A stretch of DNA of 64,000 nt from Kibdelosporangium banguiense (GTDB lineage Bacteria > Actinomycetota > Actinomycetes > Mycobacteriales > Pseudonocardiaceae). The stretch is from contig NZ_JAGINW010000001.1 in assembly GCF_017876405.1 (NCBI RefSeq), positions 310,001-374,000 of the forward strand. The letters run 5' to 3'. The position numbers and the translations under genes are program-made. Position 1 is the first letter of the stretch; the number at the start of each line of letters is the position of its first letter. Of the stretch, positions 32,332-40,332 are shown one piece after another. The notes beneath the pieces were generated by a model. It had not been told where the DNA came from. It did not search any database and worked only from the letters and a program-made list of their open reading frames with translations.

Positions 32332-33372
32332 TCAGCCGATCACACGGTCGGCGATCCGGGCACGCAGGGCACGCCCCCCGGCGCCGAACGCCTCCAGCCA
32401 CTGAGCCCGCTTGTAAAGCCGGTGCAAAATGTGCTCCCAGGTCATGCCCACGCCGCCGAGCACCTGGATCACATGCTCACAGGCGTTGACCGCGGCTTCG
32501 GCAGCGGCCGACTTGGCAGCGGCGACGGCCACCTCAGCCTGCTCGTCGCCCTCCTGCACGGCCCACGCCGCCCAGTACGTCAGTGACCTGGCGAGCTCAA
32601 GCGCCGCGTAGGAGTCCACAAGCTGGTTGGACACGGACTGATACATGCCGATCACGCGGCCGAACTGCTCACGGGTCGACGCGTGCGCGACACCTTCCTC
32701 GACCGCGCGCCTGCCCACACCAAGCGCCTCGGCAGCAGCCAGCACGAACGCCCGCGTCTCGATCTCGGCGAGCACGGAACCGTCGCCCAGCGCGCGGGAC
32801 GGCGCACCGGCGAACTCCACTTCGTACAACCGGCGTGATTGGTCCGAAGTAGACACAGGCGTCACGGTCGCGTCGGCCGTACGCACCAAGCGAAGCTGCG
32901 GACCTGCCACAGTCACGACGAGCGCATCGGTGTTCGCCGCGTCCGGTACGAGCACCTTGCGACCGGTCACCCGGCCGTCGGCGTCGACTGTCGTGGCCAG
33001 ATCGGTGTCGGTGATGCCCTGCGGACGACTGGATTCGGCCCAGGCCAGGGAAAGCCGGAGATCACCCGAGGCGACCGACGCGAGCAGCTCCTTGTCGTGC
33101 CGGACGGCGGGCACGGCCAGCGCGAGCGTGCTGAACAGCGGCGCGGGCAGCAGCGCCGCCCCGGTCTCCTCGAACAGCACGACGTGGTCCAGCAGGTCCA
33201 GGTCGTCGTCCGTCCAGCCCAGATCGGCCAGCTGCTTCCAGCTTTCGGGCTGCCAGCCCGGCTCGCCGTCGACGATCGCCGGGACACCTTCGAGCGGGTG
33301 CTGCTCGGCGAGGAACTCGCGTGCGGCCGCACGCAGCATGTCCTGTTCGGCGGAGAATGCGAAATCCATCAT
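32332..33372 (-). CDS. Acyl-CoA dehydrogenase, small subunit type
   Basis: The 346-residue protein has the acyl-CoA dehydrogenase fold: N-terminal helical domain (FAFSAEQDMLRAAAREFLAEQHPL), short middle beta domain and C-terminal helices with ASTREQFGRVIGMYQSVSNQLVDSYAALE in sections and QVLGGVGMTWEHILHRLYKRA. It is shorter than the usual 380-400 residues, as in the smaller subunit of alpha2beta2 acyl-CoA dehydrogenases used for steroid side chains in actinobacteria. Its ATG overlaps the TGA of the larger subunit gene (ATGA; AGGAG just upstream), consistent with stoichiometric expression. The substrate is inferred only. Confidence 0.88.
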   Translation of the reverse strand: MMDFAFSAEQDMLRAAAREFLAEQHPLEGVPAIVDGEPGWQPESWKQLADLGWTDDDLDLLDHVVLFEETGAALLPAPLFSTLALAVPAVRHDKELLASVASGDLRLSLAWAESSRPQGITDTDLATTVDADGRVTGRKVLVPDAANTDALVVTVAGPQLRLVRTADATVTPVSTSDQSRRLYEVEFAGAPSRALGDGSVLAEIETRAFVLAAAEALGVGRRAVEEGVAHASTREQFGRVIGMYQSVSNQLVDSYAALELARSLTYWAAWAVQEGDEQAEVAVAAAKSAAAEAAVNACEHVIQVLGGVGMTWEHILHRLYKRAQWLEAFGAGGRALRARIADRVIG

Positions 33373-34541
33373 CGGCTCCTAGGAAGTCCGAGAACGCGCT
33401 CGGCGACAATGTTGCGCAGGATCTCGGAAGTCCCCGCCTCGATGGTGTTGCCGCGGCTGCGGAGCTGGCGGTACTGCCAGTAGCCGTCCCACACGCCGCC
33501 CTTGTCGTCCAGCATCCCGGACAGGCCCTGCAGGCTGCGGGCGAGCTTGGTCAGCCGCTGGTTCGCCTCGCTCCACACGAGTTTGACCACCGAGCTCTCC
33601 GGACCGGGCTGTCCCTTGGTGAGCAAGGTGGTCAGCGTGCGGTAGTTGGTGAACGCCAACGACTGCAGCTCGATCCACTCGCGGGCGATCGCGTCACGGA
33701 CGACCGGGTCGTCGGCGGGAATGCTGCCGTCGGGCGCCGGCTGCCTCGACAGCTCGACCAGCCGCGTGAAGTGCTGCCGCAGCTGCGCGACCAGGGCGAA
33801 CGCCATCGTGCCACGCTCGTGCAACAGAGTCGTCATGGCGACTTTCCAGCCGTCGCCCGGCTTGCCGAGGATCGAGTCCTTGGGCACGCGGACGTCGGTG
33901 AAGAAGATCTCGTTGAACTCCGGGTCGCCGGTGATCTGCTTGAGCGGACGGACCTCCACGCCCGGCGCGTGCATGTCGACCAGCAGGTACGACAGGCCGG
34001 CGTGCTTGCCCGCGTCAGGGTCCGTGCGCACCACGAGGATGCACCAGTCCGCGAGGTGCGCGTACGACGACCACACCTTCTGGCCGTTGACCACCCAGTG
34101 GTCGCCGTCCAGCACGGCCCGGGTGCGTGCGCCCGCGAGGTCCGAGCCGCTGCCGGGCTCGGAGAAGCCCTGGCACCAGATCTCCTCACCGGACAGCAGT
34201 TTGGGCAGGTAACGCGCCTTCTGCGCGTCGGTGCCCCACGCGATGATGGTCGGGCCGGCCATGTTCAGGCCGATGATCCCGATGTGCTCGGGCGCCTGCG
34301 CCCGGACCATCTCCTCGAAGTAGATGGCCTGGTAGCTGGGCGAGAGCCCGCTTCCGCCGTACTCTTTCGGCCAGGTCAGGCCGACGTAGCCGGCGTCGAA
34401 CAGCGTGCGGCTCCAGGCGCGCAGGTGATCTGCGTCCGGCCGGCCTGCGGCGGGTACCGACGAGGGATCGAAGTTCGCCTGGTACCACTCGCGCAGCTGC
34501 GCGCGGAACGACGCCTCCGCAGCGGTGTCACGGAAGTCCAT
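33369..34541 (-). CDS. Acyl-CoA dehydrogenase, large subunit type
   Basis: The 390-residue flavoenzyme contains WPKEYGGSGLSPSYQAIYFEEM in sections, WCQGFSEPGSGSDLAGARTRA for FAD/substrate contact, VNGQKVWSSYAHLADWCILVVRTD and the C-terminal IEAGTSEILRNIVAERVLGLP that contacts FAD. It introduces the alpha-beta double bond in acyl-CoA, with electrons passed to ETF. Together with the overlapping smaller paralogue downstream it fits the two-gene heterotetramer pattern known from steroid-degrading actinobacteria. It is divergent from the TetR-like regulator, which probably controls the pair. ATG at 34541 is used; the ribosome site is weak. Confidence 0.9.
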   Translation of the reverse strand: MDFRDTAAEASFRAQLREWYQANFDPSSVPAAGRPDADHLRAWSRTLFDAGYVGLTWPKEYGGSGLSPSYQAIYFEEMVRAQAPEHIGIIGLNMAGPTIIAWGTDAQKARYLPKLLSGEEIWCQGFSEPGSGSDLAGARTRAVLDGDHWVVNGQKVWSSYAHLADWCILVVRTDPDAGKHAGLSYLLVDMHAPGVEVRPLKQITGDPEFNEIFFTDVRVPKDSILGKPGDGWKVAMTTLLHERGTMAFALVAQLRQHFTRLVELSRQPAPDGSIPADDPVVRDAIAREWIELQSLAFTNYRTLTTLLTKGQPGPESSVVKLVWSEANQRLTKLARSLQGLSGMLDDKGGVWDGYWQYRQLRSRGNTIEAGTSEILRNIVAERVLGLPRSR

Positions 34542-34622
34542 GAGACATGTTTGCACTTTGCCTCAGAACAGGTCAACTGCTTCAGATGTCTCTTCGATGT
34601 GACGGCGGGTAGGGTTGGGCCC

Positions 34623-35228
34623 ATGTCGACCACACCGCTCACCCGGGCCCTGCGCGGACCGTCGCCCGCGCCGCGATCGGCGCCCATCGACGCCTTCCGC
34701 ATGGCCCGCAAGTGGTTCCTGGACGGCAAGCGGGTCGACATGCAGCAACTGGCCGCCGAGCTCGGGGTCAGCCGGGCGACCCTGTACCGCTGGTGCGGCA
34801 GCCGTGAGCTGCTGATCGGCGAGGTGATCTGGTCGATCAACGAGCGCTCGCTGGGCGAGACCAGGGCCAAGACCCGCGGCACCGGCCGGGTGCTGTTCAC
34901 CAGGACGCTACAGCGTTCCCTTGCCCAGATCCGCGACTTCCCGGCGCTGCGGCAGTTCGTGGCCGAGGACGCCGAGTACGCGCTGCGGATCATCACGTCC
35001 AAGCAGAGTGTCGTGCAGGCCCGGCTGATCGAGTGGACCGCGGACTTCCTGCGCACCGAGGTCGGCCTGCGGCCCGACATCGACGTCACCGACCTGGCGT
35101 ACGTGATCGTGCGGGTCTGCGAGTCGTTCGTGTGGAGCGACATGATCACCGGCGCACCGCCGGAGACCGACAAGGCCGTGAAGATCGTGGACATGCTGAT
35201 CTCGGCCGCCGAGATCAGCGATAAGTGA
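34623..35228 (+). CDS. TetR-like (QsdR-type) transcriptional regulator
   Basis: The 201-residue protein has an N-terminal HTH (FRMARKWFLDGKRVDMQQLAAELGVSRATLYRWCGSRELLIGEVIWS in sections, about residues 25-70) and a helical ligand domain. The unusual sequence and the FVWSDMITGAPPETDKAV C-terminal region resemble QsdR-like TetR proteins of actinobacteria. It is divergent from the acyl-CoA dehydrogenase pair across an 81-bp gap, so it likely represses that pair and responds to an acyl-CoA. Its end overlaps the phosphatase gene on the other strand by 14 nt. Confidence 0.8.
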   Translation: MSTTPLTRALRGPSPAPRSAPIDAFRMARKWFLDGKRVDMQQLAAELGVSRATLYRWCGSRELLIGEVIWSINERSLGETRAKTRGTGRVLFTRTLQRSLAQIRDFPALRQFVAEDAEYALRIITSKQSVVQARLIEWTADFLRTEVGLRPDIDVTDLAYVIVRVCESFVWSDMITGAPPETDKAVKIVDMLISAAEISDK

Positions 35229-35823
35229 GCAGCTCCCGGTGCTCGCCCTCGAAGTGGGCGTGGTCGTTGTAGGACACGAGGCTGGTGCCTGACCGGCCGT
35301 GCACGAGCTTGGTCATGCCGCCGTTGACCGCGACCCGGTTGACCGCCACGAACCCCTCACCGTCCAGGCCCCACAGCTTGGCGCAGACCGCCGCGATCAC
35401 GCCGCCGGACGTGAACACGACCGCGGTCCCTTCCAGGCTCGCCAGCAGATCGGTCAGGGCCGTGGTGACCTCTTCACTGAACTTCCGCCAGCCGTCCGAG
35501 CCGATCCAGCCCCGCAACGCCTTGTCCAACGCCAGCTGAAAATCCCGGGGCGTGACGGGCTCGCCGATTTCCCGTACCAGACCGAGATGATCGAACTCGT
35601 TCCAGCGCGAATCCTCCTGCAGCGGCGCGTCGAACCCGGCGGCCAGCGCCGTCTCCCGCTGCCGTCGCAGCGTGCCACTCCACACCTGGTCAGGCACAAC
35701 ACCACGTCGGCGCAGCTCAGCGCCCACGTGCTTGCCCTGCAGATGTCCAGTCGCGGACAGCACGTCGTAGTCGTCAGCCCCGAACGAGGCCTGACCGTGC
35801 CGGATCAGATACACCAGTGGCAT
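35215..35823 (-). CDS. Histidine phosphatase superfamily protein
   Basis: The 202-residue protein begins LVYLIRHGQASFG with the catalytic RHG motif of the phosphoglycerate-mutase-like histidine phosphatases. The second conserved region, VFTSGGVIAAVCAKLWG, carries Ser-Gly-Gly where these enzymes usually have a second His, so that His is not evident and full phosphatase activity is less sure. The SGTLRRQRETALAAGF stretch holds the expected arginines. Substrate unknown. It overlaps the TetR-like gene tail to tail. Confidence 0.8.
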   Translation of the reverse strand: MPLVYLIRHGQASFGADDYDVLSATGHLQGKHVGAELRRRGVVPDQVWSGTLRRQRETALAAGFDAPLQEDSRWNEFDHLGLVREIGEPVTPRDFQLALDKALRGWIGSDGWRKFSEEVTTALTDLLASLEGTAVVFTSGGVIAAVCAKLWGLDGEGFVAVNRVAVNGGMTKLVHGRSGTSLVSYNDHAHFEGEHRELLTYR

Positions 35824-35870
35824 CGGCCCAACCTATCCCACTAACTTAACAGTGTTGGACCATTCGGCGT

Positions 35871-35908
35871 AACGACCGCCATCTGAATGGCGGCGAATTA
35901 TGGTCGTT
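35871..35908. promoter_or_regulatory. Nested hairpin upstream of the XRE-like gene
   Basis: CCGCCAT (35876-35882) pairs with ATGGCGG (35887-35893), and the outer AACGACC (35871-35877) pairs with GGTCGTT (35902-35908). It lies about 90 nt before the XRE-like gene and 50 nt before the phosphatase gene, so it could be an operator or a terminator. Confidence 0.4.
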
Positions 35909-35998
35909 GTGAACCTGCCGACACGCCGATGACTACTGATAGTCTCTTTCGGGTCTACTCAGGGGTCAGAAAGCTTCGCACTAGCCGGTCGGTCACAC

Positions 35999-36937
35999 AT
36001 GTCGGGGAACTCAGCACGGGGCAATATCGAAAACGCGCGCGGCGAGGGTCAGTTCGCCGAAGCGCTCCGCTCGGCCATTCGGTCCAGCGGCTTGAGTCTC
36101 GACCGAATACAAGCGCGCTTACGCGCCCGGGGTACCCCGGTGAGTATTGCCGCGCTCAGTTATTGGCAGTCCGGTAAGCGTCAGCCGGAGCGCACCGACT
36201 CGCTCACCGCGCTCGGTGAACTGGAAACCATCCTGAAACTGCCGGCCGGCTCACTGCTCGCGCTTCTGCCGCCGCCCCGCCCGCGTGGCAAACAGGCCGC
36301 CGCGGTCCAGCCGGTGACCGAGACCGTCCGTTTCGAACGCGACACGCTACTGAGCCTGCTCGCCGCGCTCGGCGCACCCGAGGCCCTTGATCAGGAACAA
36401 CAGCTCACCCTGGTCGGCCTGCACGATCGCTGCCAGCTCGGCGCGGACGGCGGCCAGCGCTCGATCACCACCCGGGCGGTCTTCGAGGCCCGCACCGACG
36501 GCCAGGACCGGTGGCTGCTGATCTACAACTCCGACGATCCATCGGCCGGGCCGCCCGAGCTGACCACCGTGCGCAACTGCCATCTGGGCCGCCATCAGGT
36601 GGACACCGCGAATGGCCTGATGGTCGCCGAGCTCATGTTCGACCAGCCGATCAGGCGAGGCGAGACATACCTCATCGAGTACGAACTGGAAAATGCCGGA
36701 CCGCCGTATCCGACGTGCAACCGGACGCACTGGCGGGAGTTCCGCCGTCCGATTCGCGAGTATCTGCTCGAGATTCACTTCAATTCCGCGACCGTTCCGG
36801 GCCGGTGCCAGCAGTTCGCCAGACCGGCCGGTCAGAAACACCCCCGGATGCGAAACCTCACCCTTGACGCATGCCGAAGTGTGCACGCCGTGGCGATAGA
36901 TTTCGGACCCGGCCTATTCGGGATCGAATGGGAATAA
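35999..36937 (+). CDS. XRE-like HTH protein of unknown function
   Basis: The 312-residue protein has an N-terminal region resembling a helix-turn-helix (FAEALRSAIRSSGLSLDRIQARLRARGTPVSIAALSYWQSGKRQPER in sections, about residues 18-65). The rest is a beta-rich domain without a family I recognise, with VRNCHLGRHQVDTANGLMVAELMF and RGETYLIEYELENAGPPYP. A final stretch has Cys and His residues (TCNRTHWREFRR). Such HTH-plus-beta proteins are frequent in actinomycetes as presumed regulators. It faces the acyl-CoA ligase gene (10-nt gap). Confidence 0.65.
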   Translation: MSGNSARGNIENARGEGQFAEALRSAIRSSGLSLDRIQARLRARGTPVSIAALSYWQSGKRQPERTDSLTALGELETILKLPAGSLLALLPPPRPRGKQAAAVQPVTETVRFERDTLLSLLAALGAPEALDQEQQLTLVGLHDRCQLGADGGQRSITTRAVFEARTDGQDRWLLIYNSDDPSAGPPELTTVRNCHLGRHQVDTANGLMVAELMFDQPIRRGETYLIEYELENAGPPYPTCNRTHWREFRRPIREYLLEIHFNSATVPGRCQQFARPAGQKHPRMRNLTLDACRSVHAVAIDFGPGLFGIEWE

Positions 36938-36947
36938 GAGGCTTCGT

Positions 36948-38591
36948 TCAGTCCAGCCCGGCCAGTTCGTTGCGCAGCAGCTTGCCGGTGGCGTTGCGGG
37001 GCAGGACGTCGAGGAAGCGGATGTCGCGGGGCACCTTGTAGCGCGCCAGGTTGGCCTTGACGTGGTCCTTCAGCGCACCCTCGTCCAGTTCGGCGCCCTC
37101 CCGGCGGACCACGAACGCCCGCAGCCGCTGGCCGAAGTCCGCGTCCGGCACCCCGATCACCGCGGCCTCGACCACGCCCGGGTGCTCGGCCAGCAGGTTC
37201 TCCACCTCGACCGGGAAGACGTTCTCGCCGCCGGAGACGATCATCTCGTCGTCCCGGCCGTCGATGAACAGCCGGCCCTCGGCGTCGAAGTGGCCGACGT
37301 CGCCGCTGGACAGCAGCCCGTCGATGATCTCCTTGTTGCGGCCGTCGGTGTAGCCGCCGAACGCCAGGTCGCTGCCGACGAACACCCGTCCGATCGTGCC
37401 AGGCTCGGTCACCCGGGCGCCGTGCTCGTCGTACAGCCGGACGCGGCAGCCGCACGGCACCTTGCCCACGGTGCCCGGCGCGGCCCGCCAGTCCTCCGGC
37501 GTCGCGACCGTGGCAACCGATACTTCTGTTGAGCCGTAAAGGTTGTAGATGACGTCACCGAAGATCTTCGTGGCCCGGTTGCCGAGTTCGGGCGAGAGCG
37601 CCGACCCCGCGCAGAAGATGATCCGCAGCGACGAGGTGTCGTAGCGGCCCAGCACGTCCTCACCGAGGTCGACGATGCGCTGCAGCATGGTCGGCACCAG
37701 CACGAGCTCGGTCGCCTTGTTGTCCTGGACCGCTTTCAGCGTCATCTCGGGGTCGAACCTGCGGCGCAGCACCACTGTGCAGCCCAGCGCGAACGACAGG
37801 ATGAACTGCGACAGCCCGGTGGCGTGGAACAACGGCGCCCCGAGCACGGTGCATTCGTTGGTGCGCAACGGGATCCGGTCGAGGAACTGGGCCGCCGACA
37901 GGCCCGACTTGACCTGCCGGGGCGCACCCTTGGGCGTTCCGGTCGTGCCGCTGGTCAGCAGCACGATGCCACCAGGACTGGACGGGTTGGCAGCCGGCCG
38001 GTCGTCCGCGCTGGTGATGATCTCTTCCAGGGTGGGGATTTCACCGCCGGTCGATTCGTCGTCGACCCAGGCCAGGTAACGCGGGATCGAGCTGTCGATC
38101 GCGGACAGCAGGCCGGTGAACTCCTCGTCGTAGACCAGCGCGGAGACCTTCTCGCGCTTTGCCACGTCCACGAACTGGGGTTTGGCGAACCCGGTGTTCA
38201 TCAGCAGTAACCGCGCGCCGAGTTTGCCCGCGGCGAGCATGGCCTCGACGAGACCGCGGTGGTCACGGCACAGCACGCCGATCACCGAGTCCTCGCCCAG
38301 CCCTCGCTGGGCCCAGGCTCGCGCCAGGGCGTTCGAACGGCGATCGAGCTGCAGGAACGTCAGCGGGCCGCGCTCGTCCACCAGGCCGAGCTTGCGGGAG
38401 TCCCGCCGCGCCGACATGCGCACCGCGCCCGCGATCGGGCCGATCTGCTTGACGTAACGCAGCGATCGGATGCCCTCGTCGATTCTGGGCAGTGGCACCA
38501 GGCCCGCCCGGCGCAGGATCCGGACGCTCTGCACCATCTCGGGGATCCTGGTCAGCACATTCAGCCCAGTCAGCACTGTCGGCAGGGGCAC
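36948..38591 (-). CDS. AMP-dependent acyl-CoA synthetase (FadD-type)
   Basis: The 547-residue adenylate-forming enzyme activates a fatty or other carboxylic acid to acyl-CoA through acyl-AMP. Visible motifs are the P-loop LLTSGTTGTPKGAPR, the adenine-binding YNLYGSTEVSVAT, the hinge region FIDGRDDEMIVSGGENVFPVEVE in sections, and the C-terminal catalytic Lys in RNATGKLLRNEL. GTG at 38591 has GGAGG 4-5 nt upstream. The N-terminal 60 residues resemble mycobacterial FadD2/FadD12-like proteins, by recollection. It probably supplies substrate for the acyl-CoA dehydrogenase pair 3 kb away. Confidence 0.9.
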   Translation of the reverse strand: MPLPTVLTGLNVLTRIPEMVQSVRILRRAGLVPLPRIDEGIRSLRYVKQIGPIAGAVRMSARRDSRKLGLVDERGPLTFLQLDRRSNALARAWAQRGLGEDSVIGVLCRDHRGLVEAMLAAGKLGARLLLMNTGFAKPQFVDVAKREKVSALVYDEEFTGLLSAIDSSIPRYLAWVDDESTGGEIPTLEEIITSADDRPAANPSSPGGIVLLTSGTTGTPKGAPRQVKSGLSAAQFLDRIPLRTNECTVLGAPLFHATGLSQFILSFALGCTVVLRRRFDPEMTLKAVQDNKATELVLVPTMLQRIVDLGEDVLGRYDTSSLRIIFCAGSALSPELGNRATKIFGDVIYNLYGSTEVSVATVATPEDWRAAPGTVGKVPCGCRVRLYDEHGARVTEPGTIGRVFVGSDLAFGGYTDGRNKEIIDGLLSSGDVGHFDAEGRLFIDGRDDEMIVSGGENVFPVEVENLLAEHPGVVEAAVIGVPDADFGQRLRAFVVRREGAELDEGALKDHVKANLARYKVPRDIRFLDVLPRNATGKLLRNELAGLD

Positions 38592-38653
38592 GGCACCTCC
38601 ACGGCGAGGAAGCTACTGGCGAGTTAAGTTGGACCGTAACTGTCGTACCCCCG

Positions 38654-40327
38654 GTGCACAATCACCATGTGCTGGCAATGGTGTCCCCCGAATCCGATGG
38701 CGCAGGTCGCGTCCGGGTGATGGACGTCACCACATATGAAACGATAGCTGACCATATCAGTGCCGACCTGATTTCGTGGATGACCCGCTTCGAGCTCGAA
38801 CAACAACCCCGCTGGGTGCTGCCGGCCGTCGACGAGTTCTATCCCGCCCTGCTGAAAGCCGGAATCCGGTTGTCACGTTGCCACGACTTGACGCTCGCCG
38901 AAGGCCTTCTGCTCGCACACGAAGGCAGGCACGGCACGCACCGCAACCCGGGCGCCGCGTGGGCCCGGCTGCACAACCAGATCGAACCACCGGACAAGCC
39001 GCCGCCCGCGCGTGACGCCCAGCCCGCGCTGTTCGAGCTCGACGAGCGGTTCTTCACACTCGACCAGCTCGCCGAGGTGTACGCCGAGCAGCAACGCCGG
39101 ATCATGGCGACCGCCCATCCAGACCGGATGCGGCTGCTCGTCGCCTCCGAGTCCGCCGGCGCGCTGGCGGCCGCGGAGATGAGCCACCACGGGTTGCCGT
39201 GGAGCGAGGATGTGCACCGCGAGCTGCTCTCGTCCATGCTCGGCCCCAAGCCCGCTCCCGGCGCGCGGCCGTTGAAACTGGCCGAGCTCGCCGACCGCAT
39301 CATCGAGGCGTTCGACGGCCGGTCGCTGAACCCGGACAGCCCACCGAGTGTGGTGAAGGCCTTCGCCCGGGACGGGATCGACATCCCGTCGACTCGTGCG
39401 TGGGTCCTGCGGGAGATCGATCACCCGGCCGTGGAGCCGTTGCTCGAATACAAGGAACTCGCCCGGATGTGGACGGCGCACGGCTGGTCATGGCTTGAGT
39501 CGTGGGTACATGACGGCCGGTTCCGCCCGGAGTATGTGGTCGGCGGGGTCGTCTCCGGCCGATGGGCCACGCGTGGTGGCGCGGCTTTGCAGCTGCCCAA
39601 GGCATTGCGGACAGCCGTACGCGCCTTGCCGGGCTGGTCCCTGGTCGTGGCCGATGCCGCGCAACTCGAGCCACGCGTGCTCGCCGCGTTGTCGGCGGAT
39701 CAACGGCTCGCCGAGTTCTCCGCCGATGTCGACCTCTACGCAGGCCTGGCGAAGGACACTTTCGACGGTGACCGCGCCAAAGCGAAGATCGCCATGCTCT
39801 CCGCGATGTACGGCGGCACATCGGGCGGCGCCGGTCCCCTGCTCGCCCTGCTGCGCAAACGTTTCCCCAAGGCGGTGGGCCACGTCGAACAGGCCGCCCA
39901 GGCCGGCGAACTCGGCCGCATGGTCCGTTCCCGTCTGGGCCGCACCTCACCCCTGCCCTCCGAACGCTGGCGCACCCTGATGGAGCGGACCGAGGGCTCC
40001 GAAGAGGACATGCGCAAATCCCGCCAGGCCGCCCGCGACTGGGGCCGCTTCACCAGAAACTTCGTCGTCCAGGCCAGTGCCGCCGACTGGGCCCTGGTCC
40101 TGCTCGTGGTCCTGCGCCGCCGCCTCGCCGACCTCGCCCCCAAGGCCGAGATCGTCTTCTACCAGCACGACGAATTCATGGTCCACTGTCCCACCGAAAC
40201 CGCCCCGCTCGTCACCGCCGAACTCGCCGCTTCGGCCACCGAGGCCACCCACCTCGTCTTCGGCTCCACAGAAGTCCAGTTCCCGCTCGAGACCTCCACA
40301 GTGGACACCTACGCCGACGCCAAGTGA
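38654..40327 (+). CDS. Actinobacterial bifunctional 3'-5' exonuclease/family-A DNA polymerase
   Basis: The protein of about 557 residues lacks the 5' nuclease of PolI. It has a diverged exonuclease-like N-terminal half, then a polymerase half. Motif A is DAAQLEPRVLAAL (Asp334), motif B region KAKIAMLSAMYGG, and motif C YQHDEFMVHCPTE (His505-Asp506-Glu507). These match the actinobacterial 'bifunctional 3'-5' exonuclease/DNA polymerase' group, whose role in repair is not well known. The start is uncertain: GTG at 38654 (VHNHHVLAMV) fits the family; ATG at 38678 or GTG at 38669 are alternatives, none with a clear ribosome site. It is divergent from the acyl-CoA ligase gene. Confidence 0.85.
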   Translation: MHNHHVLAMVSPESDGAGRVRVMDVTTYETIADHISADLISWMTRFELEQQPRWVLPAVDEFYPALLKAGIRLSRCHDLTLAEGLLLAHEGRHGTHRNPGAAWARLHNQIEPPDKPPPARDAQPALFELDERFFTLDQLAEVYAEQQRRIMATAHPDRMRLLVASESAGALAAAEMSHHGLPWSEDVHRELLSSMLGPKPAPGARPLKLAELADRIIEAFDGRSLNPDSPPSVVKAFARDGIDIPSTRAWVLREIDHPAVEPLLEYKELARMWTAHGWSWLESWVHDGRFRPEYVVGGVVSGRWATRGGAALQLPKALRTAVRALPGWSLVVADAAQLEPRVLAALSADQRLAEFSADVDLYAGLAKDTFDGDRAKAKIAMLSAMYGGTSGGAGPLLALLRKRFPKAVGHVEQAAQAGELGRMVRSRLGRTSPLPSERWRTLMERTEGSEEDMRKSRQAARDWGRFTRNFVVQASAADWALVLLVVLRRRLADLAPKAEIVFYQHDEFMVHCPTETAPLVTAELAASATEATHLVFGSTEVQFPLETSTVDTYADAK

Positions 40328-40332
40328 CCGAG

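Noticed and set aside
35887..36177. 96-residue plus-strand frame before the XRE-like gene
   Set aside because: It begins inside a hairpin, has no ribosome site and overlaps the start of the better-supported XRE-like gene.
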